Both the position numbers and the translations under genes were made by a program. This document shows, piece after piece, positions 24,601-35,500 of a stretch of 64,000 bases of DNA (within the stretch, counting starts at the first letter, position 1; each line of letters opens with the position of its first letter). Origin of the DNA: Blastomussa wellsi (Eukaryota; Cnidaria; Anthozoa; Scleractinia; Plerogyridae); contig OX393562.1 in the NCBI GenBank assembly GCA_947652115.1, positions 26,706,407-26,770,406 of the forward strand. The letters run 5' to 3'. The notes beneath the pieces were generated by a model that saw only the letters and a program-made list of their open reading frames with translations, was not told the origin of the DNA and searched no databases.

Positions 24601-27600
24601 CGCAGCAAACGTTATACTTTTACTATCCAAGATTTTAAAATTGTTAACATATATCATTAACACGACTGGTTCGACTTTGCAAATGACTGTTTGAAAACAT
24701 ATTTTAAAAATGCTGCCTAAATTTATAAATCACTGAACCGCAGCGTCAAAACACCAAAAGTAAAAACGTGCCGGGACCAGGATTCGAACCTAGGTTACTG
24801 CGGCCACAACGCAGGGTCCTAACCACTAGACGATCACGGCATGCCACTCCAAATGCGGCTGATTAAAAACGGCAAATAGGTCCTATTGTTGTATAAAACG
24901 CATTTGTAAACAGAGGCATAAGGATAGGCTACAAAAGAGTCGGAGACCCCATACAAGGCAGACAACATAAAGAAACCCTCCCAAGAACTATCATAATTTA
25001 AGAGATAAAAATTTTAGTGATATTCATTATTGCATGAGTCAAGCTCAGTCATAAGCACAAATGTATGATGAATTATAAACAAAAATAGAAAAACTATATC
25101 TAATTAAAAAAAATTGATTACATAATTCTAGAAGATAGGAAATCCCTTACTCCCCTTTTAAAGCTAGAGATACTTGAAGCTTGCCCTACAGAAAGTGGCA
25201 ACACATTCCATGTGTCAACAATCCTATTAAAAAAGCTAAACTTGAAAGTGTCAGTCCTTGCATAGTTCTTCTTCAGTGTAAGTTCATCCCTTCCCCTTAA
25301 AGAGTACCCCTCAGAATCTGAATAAAATTGAATATATGAGGAAACATCTAAATGTACCCATTAAGAACTTTATAAAACTTCAAAACATTCAGAGCGCGCG
25401 CAGAGTCCTATCTATATTATAAAAGAAAATAGTAAGACTAAATGGATGATGGGAAGGAGGAAAGGCGGTCAACGCGCCTTTTTTTTCTGCATAAGAGACG
25501 AGTGGGGACGAGTCAGCCTCGCTACTGTTGGAAGCTTCTAGGCGTTAGGCAGAGAAAGCTTTGGAAGGGTCTCCTCCACGCAGGATCACTTTGCTCTCTT
25601 TTCTCTCCAATGGCGAGGCTCGCGCATTTGACCTAAGGGCGAGGCTACACGCAGCAAACGCTGTACATTTGCTATCGAAGGATTCTTTACATGACACCAC
25701 GACTGACGCTACTTTGCGCATGACGGTTTGAAAGCATATTTTAAAAATGTTGCCTTTACAAATAAACGATCCTATGCAGCTACTTATTTAGAAACTCGTA
25801 CCGTCAGAACACAAAAAGAAAAAAAGTAGAAACGTGCCGGGACCAGGATTCGAACCTGGGTTACTGCGGCCACAACGCAGGGTCCTAACCACTAGACGAT
25901 CACGGCATGCCATTACTAAAAGGGTCAAAAATGTAGATCACTTATTCTTGGCAGTTTTAAAACAATCAACTAGACGATAGGTAATTTATGATGCCAGCTA
26001 TTAAAGGGTTTAAGATAAACGCTTCAAAAATTGCCCTCTAAAATAGTGAAGAATACGTATCGCAACTTCAAATTTCTCGAACTGAAAAAGATATTCATTC
26101 TTTCTACTGTTCAGCATAAATTAATTATACCGGTGATGTTCCATATAACTTAGTTGTTGTTATAGCAACATGAAATATCTGATATGGCTGATAATTTTCT
26201 TCATTCCAAAAAAAATTATCAATAAAAATACGAAGGTACAGCAAAAATGATATCGCGACCAGGATTCGAACCAATCAAAACGTCTTAAATATGTCAACTG
26301 CAAACAAATCCTGGGAAGTCAGCAGAACAACTACCTCGCTACTGTTGGAAGCTTTTGAGCGTCAGATAGAAAACGCCCTGGCAGGGTCTCCTCCCGGCCG
26401 GATCACCTTGCTCACAAACTTTATTCTTGCCGCTCGCGTAGCTCGCGTTTGAATCAAGGGCAAGGATAATCGCAGCAAATGTTGTACTTCTTTGAGATTC
26501 TTTACATGACACCAAGACTGACTCGACTTTGCAAATGACGGTTTGAAAACATATCTTAAAAATGTTGCCTTTATAAATAAACGATCCTATACATCTATTT
26601 ATTTAGAAACTCGTACCGTCAAAAAGCCAAAAGAAAAAAAGTAGAAACGTGCCGGGACCAAGATTCGAACCTGGGTTACTGCGGCCACAACGCAGGGTCC
26701 TAACCGCTAGACGATCACGGCATGCCATTTCTACATGAGCCGGATTCGATTTACTTGTCAGTTAAAAAATCATCAACGAACACTGGACGAGAAGTAATTT
26801 ATAATGCCAGTTATAACGGTTTTAAAAGAATCGAAACGCTTAAAAAATTACACTCAAAAATAGTCGAGAATGTAGAGATTAGATTATATCGGCGATGTTC
26901 CAGAGAATTTGTGGTTATAGCAAATGATAAGCTTCATTACAGAAAGCAAAATAAAATAAAATACGAACGTATAGTGAAAAGTGCCGGGACCAGGATTCGA
27001 ACCTGGGTTACTGCGGCCACAACGCAGGGTCCTAACCGCTAGACGATCACGGCATGCCATTTCTACATGCGGCTGATTAGAAACGGTAAATAATTTGTAT
27101 AGATGAGATCACAACTTCCCATTACTCTGTCCAACTGAAAAAATATTCGTTCCTTTTACTGCCTAGCATAGATTATATCGGTGATATTTCACAGAATTTG
27201 TTGTTATAGCAACATAATATACCATAGGATATAATTGAATCCAACTGAAAACGAATACTGGAAAGTAACTTAAAAAAACTACCTCCCTACCTGACTTGTC
27301 CTATAAGAAAATAGTAAGACTCAATGGATGATGGGAAGGAGGAAAGGCGGTCTAGGGGCCTTTTTTTGCATAAGAGACGACTGGGGACGAGTCAGCCTCG
27401 CTACTGTTGGAAGCTTCTGGGCGTTAGGCAGAAAAAGCCCTGGCAGGGTCTTCTAAACGCCAGATCACTTTGCCGGATCACTTTCTCGTATTTGACCCAA
27501 GGGCAAGGAAACTCGCAGCAAACGTTGTACAATGGAAGGTTTTGAGATTTTTTACACCACGACTGACTCGACTGCATGACGCATGACGGTTTTAAAACAT

Positions 27601-29458
27601 ATTTTTAAAATGTTGCCTTTATGAATCAACGATCCTACACAGCCACTTATTTGAAAACTCGTACCGTCAAAAAACCAAAAGAAAAAAGTAAAAACGTACC
27701 GGGATCAGGATTGGAACCTGGGTTACTGCGGCCACAACGCAGGGTCCTAACCACTAGACGATCACGGCATGCCATTTCTACATGCGGCTGATTTAAATGT
27801 CGTCATATAAATGTAGATGACCTTTTTTTTTTTTAATTGGCAGTTTATCATCAAAACACCAAAAGAAAAAAGTAAAAGGTGCCGTGACCAGGATTCGAAC
27901 CTGGGTTACTGCGGCCACAACGCAGGGTCCTAACCACTAGACGATCACGGCATGCCGTTTCTACATGCGACTGGTTGGAGAAAGAAATTAATCGTCAACT
28001 GTTTGAAGAAAATCGACTGGCGTATAATTGAATGGTCCAATCAAAACGTCTCAAATATATCTTTTGAAAGTCAGCAGAACAACTACCCCGCTGCTGTTGG
28101 AAGCTTCTGAGCGTGAGACAGAAAACGCCGCATCGCTTTGCTCACAAACTCTATTTTGGCCGTTCGCGTTGGTAACGAGTTTGACCCAAGGGCGAGGCTA
28201 ATCGCAGCAAACGTTATACTTTTACTATCCAAGATGTTAAAATTGTTAACATATATCATAAAGACGACTGATTAGACTTTGCGAATGACTGTTAGGAAAC
28301 ATGTTTTAAAAATGCTGCCTTAATTTATAAATCACCGAAACTCGTACCGTCAAAACACCAAAAGAAAAAAGTAAAAACGTGCCGGGACCAGGATTCGAAC
28401 CTGGGTTACTGCGGCCACAACGCAGGGTCCTAACCACTAGACGATCACGGCATGCTATTTCTACATGCGGCTGGTTAGAAACGGTAAATAATTTGTATAG
28501 ATGAGATCACAACTTCCAATTACTCTGTCCAACTGAAAAAATATTCATTCCTTTTACTGCCTAGCATAGATTATATCGGTGATATTTCACAGAATTTGTT
28601 GTTATAGCAACATAATATTCCATAGGTGATAATTGAATCCAACTGAAAACGAATACTGGAAAGTAACTTAAAAAAACTACCTCCCTACCTGACTTGTCCT
28701 ATAAGAAAATAGTAAGACTCAATGGATGATGGGAAGGAGGAAAGGCGGTCTAGGGGCCTTTTTTGCATAAGAGACGACTGGGGACGAGTCAGCCTCGCTA
28801 CTGTTGGAAGCTTCTGGGCGTTAGGCAGAAAAAGCCCTGGCCCTGGTCTCCTAAACGCCGGATCACTTTGCTCACAAACGTTTTTTTCTTCACTGGCGGA
28901 GAAGGAAGCTTCTAGGCGTTAGGCAGAGAAAGCTTTGGAAGGGTCTCCTCCACGTAGGATCACTTTGCTCTCTTTTCTCTCCAATGGCGAGGCTCGCGTA
29001 TTTGACCTAAGGGCGAGGCTACACGCAGCAAACGCTGTACATTTACTATCGAAGGATTTTTTACATGACAACACGACTGACGCTACTTTGCGCATGACGG
29101 TTTGAAAGCATATTTTAAAAATGTTGCCTTTACAAATAAACGATCCTATGCAGCTACTCATTTAGAAACTCGTACCGTCAAAACACAAAAAAGCGAAAAC
29201 TTGCCGGGACCAGGATTCGAACCTGGGTTACTGCGGCCACAACGCAGGGTCCTAACCACTAGACGATCACGGCATGCCATTTCTACATGATACTTTGGTT
29301 TTATCAACTGGGTTGATAATGTCAATTGGCCACCATAAAGAGATTCAAGAGCTTGATTCGCTCCGTCGAAGGGCTAATGCTCGAAACGTCAGCTTCTCTT
29401 CACGGTGGCCAATTGACATTATCAACCCAATTGATAAAACCAAATTATATTGTTATAC

Positions 29459-29503
<45 letters not shown>

Positions 29504-32500
29504 CTATTCATTTCTACATGGGGCTGTTTGGAGAAAGAAATTATCGTGAATAGTTTGGACAAAACCGCCTGGGCGTATAATTGAATGGTGCAATCAAAAC
29601 GTTTTACATATACGAACTGAGAACAAATAGTGGGAAGTCATTAGAGCAACTACCTCGGTGGAAGCTTTTGCGCGTTAGGCAGAAAACGCCTTGGCAGGGT
29701 CTCCTCCCCACCGGATCAATTTGTTCACAAACTCTATTCTCTCCACTGGGGTATCTCGCGTGTTAGATCCAAGGGCGAGGCTACTCGTAGCAAACGCTGC
29801 ACATTGACTTTTAAAGATTTTGAAATTGTTTACGTGCATCACACTACGACAGATTTGACTTTGTGAATGACTGTTTGATTAAGATACTTATTTAGAAACT
29901 CGTACCGTCAGAAAACCAAAAGAAAAAAAATTGAGAACGTGCCGGGACCAGGATTCGAACCTGGGTTACTGCGGCCACAACGCAGTGTCCTAACCACTAG
30001 ACGATCACGGCATGCCATTTATACATGCGGCTGATTCAAAATGGCAAATACTTTGTTCCTATAGTTGTAAAAAAACGCATTTCTAATGCCGTCATATAAA
30101 TGTAGATCACCTCTACTTGGCAGTGAATAAAATCATCAACGAACACTGGACGAGAGATAATTTATAATGCCAGTTGTAACGGGTTTAAGATATTCGAAAC
30201 GCTTAAAAAAATCACACTAAAAAATAGTTGAAAATACACAAATCAGATTATATCGGCTATGTTTCAGATAATTTGTTGTTATAGCAACATGATAAACTGT
30301 AGCTGATAATATTCTTCATTCCAGAAAAAAAAAAAAACAATACGAACGTGTCGTAAAATCCTGCCGCGACCAGAATTTGAACCTGGGTTACTGCGGCCAG
30401 AACGCAGTGTCCTAACCACTAGATGATCACGGCATGCCACTTTGCTGGCAGTTAACAGAATGAAAACAAAAACGCTATCTGTTCGAAAACGCAAAGAAGT
30501 GAATCGTTTTTCAGAATTAGAGACTATTTTGATCGGAGAAGAATTCTAGCCAAACATACCAGGAGGAAATACCCTTGCCTATTAATTTGCGTTTTCGAAT
30601 TTTACCTGAAGACGTTCTCCCCTTGATTTCTCATCTCTTTCTCCAGTGTCTCAACAGCTCCCCACTCACTGACTGCAGTGATCCCGGAGGAAGCCATTCC
30701 TCCGTATTGCCATACGATGTAATTCTTGCTGTGTGAAGAGCCGATCAAACGAGACCAGCGAGCCATTCGTCCAGGAAAATGCCGAGGATATGTAGCTTTT
30801 GACCATTTACCTTTAAAAAAGAAATCTGTTAGTATGTTGTTTGTTTTAAAGATTAGAGGGGGTAAGTTTCTAATGAAACTGTGGTGCTGCGTCGGTGGGA
30901 AGTATAACAATATAATTTGGTTTTATCAACTGGGTTGATAATGTCAATTGGCCACCGTAAAGAGATTCAATTGCTGACGTTTCGAGCGTTACCCCTTCGT
31001 CGGAGCGAATCCTTTTAAAGATTACCGCGTTAGAAGACTATTCGGGGAAGTAGGGGGGGGGGGGGGGTGGGAGGGTACGGGTCCGTTCATTTAGCATTGT
31101 TTTGACCGAGAGCCTTTTAATTCATTCACTTTGTTCTAGTAATCATGATATAAGAACCGAAAATAATATTTGTTACGAGGGTACATAAAATATGCGGCTA
31201 ATAGTACACCGCGGTTTGGGATAATACCTCTTTTATTTAATTTGTTTCTTCGTTTCTTGTGCAACACGTTTTCTTCAATTTGAGGCTGCTAGCTAACAGT
31301 AATTAGTATATTCTCAGCTCCGACTATTGCATTTCTAGCTTTTTGATTGGCTAAAAAACTCCGACTATGAGCCAATAGTCGGAGTTTTACGTCATATGGA
31401 AAATAGTGCATGTGACCGAAGTTGTATGCTCTTTCCGGACGCTTTGTAAAATTGTGGAAATAAAAATCGGCGGCAAAACCTGGTTTGAGAATTTACTAAA
31501 ACAATTATTCCATTCGCCCTTGTTGGATATGAAGTGATTATAACCAACTCGCGCTACGCGCTCGTTGGTTATTTTATCACTTCATATCCAACGTGGGCTC
31601 ATGGAATAATTGTTATTTAACCCGCGCTTTCCACGTGGTAACTGCTTTTTCAGGCTTTCTGATTGGTTCATCACGCTATTTACAGCTTAAGGCGATCCTC
31701 GTTTTCCCGCGCTTTTTATCGAGTAATTAGCTCATTTATAGAGCACCATTTGTTGTTCGGATACTTTTCATACTTATTTCATTAATTATCATTAGCTACA
31801 GTTTCAGTCAGCGCTAGTCGAAGTTCACGGGTTAGGAACAATTCAGATGGTTGGAATTTTTATTATAGTAATTCAGCGAGTGTTGAAGAATGATGAGCAG
31901 GTATCTGCGGTCTTCATTGCTTATTATAAATTGTGTGAATTAAGCAACGGAACCTTGAGGCAGTCAAAGAATCAGTTCTTATTCTCCTTTATGCATATAA
32001 GGAACGAAAAAACTCAGGGGGAAACACGAAAGAAAACATTCGGTTCTTAGTTAATTGATACTTTCCAATCGCGTTTATTTTCTCGTGTGTTACGAAGATG
32101 GTCGAAGATGAATAATCGAGACCGACAGAGGGTAGTCTGAGGGAGAGTCCTTCTTCTTCACTTCAGACTAGACAGAGGGTTGTTCGCAGGTAAAGGGCAC
32201 GTGTCACGCTAATGAGGTATGTGCACGTGCCGCCACGAGCTGTCGCCCTGTTTTGTATGGTCTTTTGTCATGTTTTGTCCCAAGCCACTTCGTGTACCTC
32301 TTCTCAAGGACATCGAATTTCTCACTATAGTTCATATAAAAATATCCTTCACAAATAACCAAAAAGTTTATTTATCTTTTACAACCCTCACAAGCTCGAG
32401 AAAAAAGGACTTTTCCGACAGAACTGTTTCGTCGGACAGTCGGACTCGACACCAAACGTGTGCGTAAAGGGTAACACGAGCTCTTAACAATTAACATTCT

Positions 32501-35500
32501 TTTTTTAAAACCAGAATTGTGATTACCAATGAAAGTGATGTCGTATGTTGCTCCTCCACAAGCACAGCAAGTGTATTTGTCATCTTGCCCTGGCGCTGTC
32601 GGTTGATCTAAAAATGGAAAATACTTTTAAGTGGGATGGTGACTTGGATAAAGCGAAATGAATGAAGAGAGAAGCGCTCTTAAGTCCAACTACTCCTTAA
32701 AAGAATTTTCTGGTTTCCCAATGGTAGTCGAACCCACGAGCTTCCAGATACCGGTTGGATGTTCTAACCACTGAGCTATGGGAGACTATTTTGAGCGAAT
32801 GTCCTGTGGTTGCCGCTGGTTCTTATTTGTAAACGACACTTTTATTACACCAGCACTCTGGCTACACTTTCTAAATTCAACGCCAAGAAGAATGCGCTTT
32901 ATGCAGAAAGAAAAAGAGGGTTTTACATTTTCTGTGACTAAGTAAAGCGGTCGAAAAGAAATCCTAAAAGGCAAACTCGTGCATTGATCCAAACCTTTGT
33001 GATTCAATCCCCACACTTCACAACAGAACGAGGAAACTTTTAAGAACCACGACAGTGAAAATGTGTAAGGAGTCAATACACATTCACTGTTAAAAAATAG
33101 CTTTCCATGTTCTTGCGGCCGCACATTTAGGGAAACAATATTATTTAGGCACGAAACTCGTTCACTTTGACCTTGCATTCGTTACTTTTGTGAGTATCGC
33201 AACAGCACTGAATTAGCCCTTTGTCACCGTGCCAAAGGAACAATAAACACGCTTTCTTGTGTGGCTCTGAATTCTAGTTAGCACTTAGTTGGCCTATATT
33301 TTGTTGTAGTACACGCCAAAATTCGTTCACCATGCAACTCTTTTTCGATGTGTAGTAATTTCCGTACGCGCCTTGATTGGTATTTCGAGTTTTCACTTCC
33401 GAAATCATGGCGTCCTCATTTGGTAGCCGCTAGCGCTGGGTACTCCTTTTCTGTGCCAAGAACGGGGACCAAGAAATAAACCAAGAACGCGGCTTTTTGT
33501 GTTAGGTCTAATTAAGCAATAGACCACAAGTTTCTATGGTTTATAAGCTTATAAACCACGCGGGATGTTGGCAGAACACGAGAAGAATTTGTAAATCACG
33601 AGCCGCAGGCGAGTGATTTACGAATTCTTCGAGTGTTCTTCCAACATCCCAAGTGGTTTATCAGCTTATAAACCATAGAAACTTGTGGTCTATTGCTTTT
33701 ATATAATAATTCAGAAGACGCGCGATTTTTCCATGAGTTTACTGGCACAATAAACCATAGCTGATTGACCAATCAGAGCGCGCGCATTGATTTGGTTATT
33801 TTATAAACATATATAATGTACAGGCTAAGTTACAAAACGCGTTTTCCAATTTAAAAACGGAGAAATAGAAAGCAAAGAGGAACACATCAACGTATGTTGG
33901 TGAACAGCATACTGATTTAGAACAAATTTGCCACCAATGTAGCTCTTAGTTCGTAACTCTTTATGAAACAAAATTGACGAAAGCGATTTTGATGTTTGCA
34001 ACATTCCGAGCTATAGACTGAGCCATGCGGGGCCTCGATGAATAGCAAAGATAGCACTGTATGGACGCTATTTATGAGATAAAAGACCGTTTACGATAAC
34101 AAAGATTGCACAAAAAGTTGCGAAAGTAATACCATTACCACATTGAAAGAAAAGCAAGGTGGTTTGCAATAGTGATCTCGTGTTTGCTCGAGGTTGGATT
34201 TTGCGTCTGCTTAGTTCGATTCACGATTGGTTAAAAATGTTCGTGCATGTTCGTTTAATCAATCAGGTAGGTGCAAAACCCAATCCTATTATATTATGAT
34301 TCGCGCATTTGGCGTCGGTTGAATGTTTTTGCTCTATTCTGATTAGCTAATTACAACCATGGACCAAGGCAAACATAACATGCTTCGGTTCTTATCTCCT
34401 ACAGTGGTTATAAATTCTGTCATCTGACATACCCCATACCACTATCAATAATAAACTTGTTTTTTAGTTTTGTACTATTTTTAGCGCTAAAAACTGTTTT
34501 AAGGAACTAAGAACACACTTATTTGGTTTTACTACTGATAAAGATACATAAAACTTGAAAAATATTGGTTTATAAGGAACTTCGCTCGTGGGCAATAAAC
34601 TGAAAAGTTATTTTTCATGCCAGCCGCCCAACATCGACCTTGCTTTTGTTCCAGCAATCCAGCAATGAATGAGCAGACAAGACACAGCTGACCGTAGCCG
34701 GAAAGGAGGACGATTTCAGCTTCGCCTGCATCCCTTATTTCTCTCAGAAATAAAGGAATGTTTTCCGAGTCTCGCTGGGTTCCAATTAATTTGCATTCTA
34801 TTTTTTATTAAGACTTAGCGCACTTCTCTATAGCTACTTTTCATACATGTCTGAATGTTAAATTGCTTGAATAACTGTGTAGTAATCATCAAGTGTCATT
34901 AATTCATGGCGTGAATTTGGTCGTAACGTTTTTTAGACCGGTTGTATTTGCCAGTCTGTCAACTCTTAACACGCGAAGTAATTACATTATTGTTATTTAC
35001 GAAATAAATGTCTGGAAGCATAGGCGTACGAGCCGGGGGAGGGGGGGAGGGGCTGGGGGGCTGCAGCCCCACCAGTTTGGAAAATTTTTGACATTTTTCG
35101 GGCAAAATGCTCAGGATTCGGGAAACAGTAGTTTCAATTTTTGGGCGGTTGTGTACCTTTTCAATGCTAACACATTCGGATATTGCGTAAATTCTTCTGG
35201 CAGGGAGGTTACAGCCCCCTAAGTCCGAAGGTGCCCATACGCCCAAAGCTTAGTATCAACTCCCGAAATGAGAGTACATGTAGCTAGGGAGAGACTAAAA
35301 TCAAGTTTCCCTGGACTATAAACAAACTAAAACACACATGACAATTTAGACTATATTTCTCAAAATGCACAAATCACGAAGTAATGACATAATGACCAAA
35401 ACTGGAACAGATTATTTTTTCCTTCTTTCACCGACTGGGTTATTCAAGTCAGTAAAAGGCAAAAGAAAAATTAAATAATAAAGACCGGCCGACAGAAGAT

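Larger units (their letters stand above)
18060..30440 (-). repeat. tRNA-His(GTG) gene array made by nested segmental duplication, inside spondin intron 3
   Basis: A 12.4-kb block of repeated units. Most carry one 72-nt tRNA-His-like gene in minus orientation. Upstream flank is AAATGGCAT; downstream flank is a T-run then CTTTTGGTGTTTTGACGGTA. Unit spacing varies: 571, 551, 564, 551, 648, 332, 183, 500, 822, 738 and 422 bp between successive copies. Longer blocks are duplicated: copies at 20432 and 20983 recur at 23570 and 24121 (offset 3138); 21869 corresponds to 26650 (4781); 26982 to 28380 (1398); 25835 to 29202 (3367). The tRNA body is far better conserved than the rest of the units. The small ORFs repeated within units (for example at 25442, 27324 and 28722) look incidental. 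Confidence 0.9.

Noticed and set aside
25442..28922. Three repeated small ORFs starting MDDGKEERRS
   Set aside because: They are part of the duplicated array unit, diverge in frame after about 15 residues, and show no coding constraint.
18060..30440. Regularly spaced repeats resembling a CRISPR array
   Set aside because: Each conserved block folds as a tRNA with A-box, B-box and anticodon, spacing is irregular (183-822 bp), and spacers are themselves duplicated. The host is a eukaryote.
18060..30440. Ordinary tRNA-derived SINE family as the explanation of the array
   Set aside because: Both upstream and downstream flanks are shared between copies, orientation is uniform, and constant block offsets fit segmental duplication. 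SINE copies would have unrelated flanks and random orientation.
31044..31070. G-run as a quadruplex or regulatory site
   Set aside because: A single homopolymer-like G tract with no supporting context; more likely a slippage-prone run.
32786..33178. 130-codon minus-strand ORF as a gene
   Set aside because: It lies in spondin intron 1 next to a tRNA-like SINE head and has no recognisable domain; probably repeat-derived.
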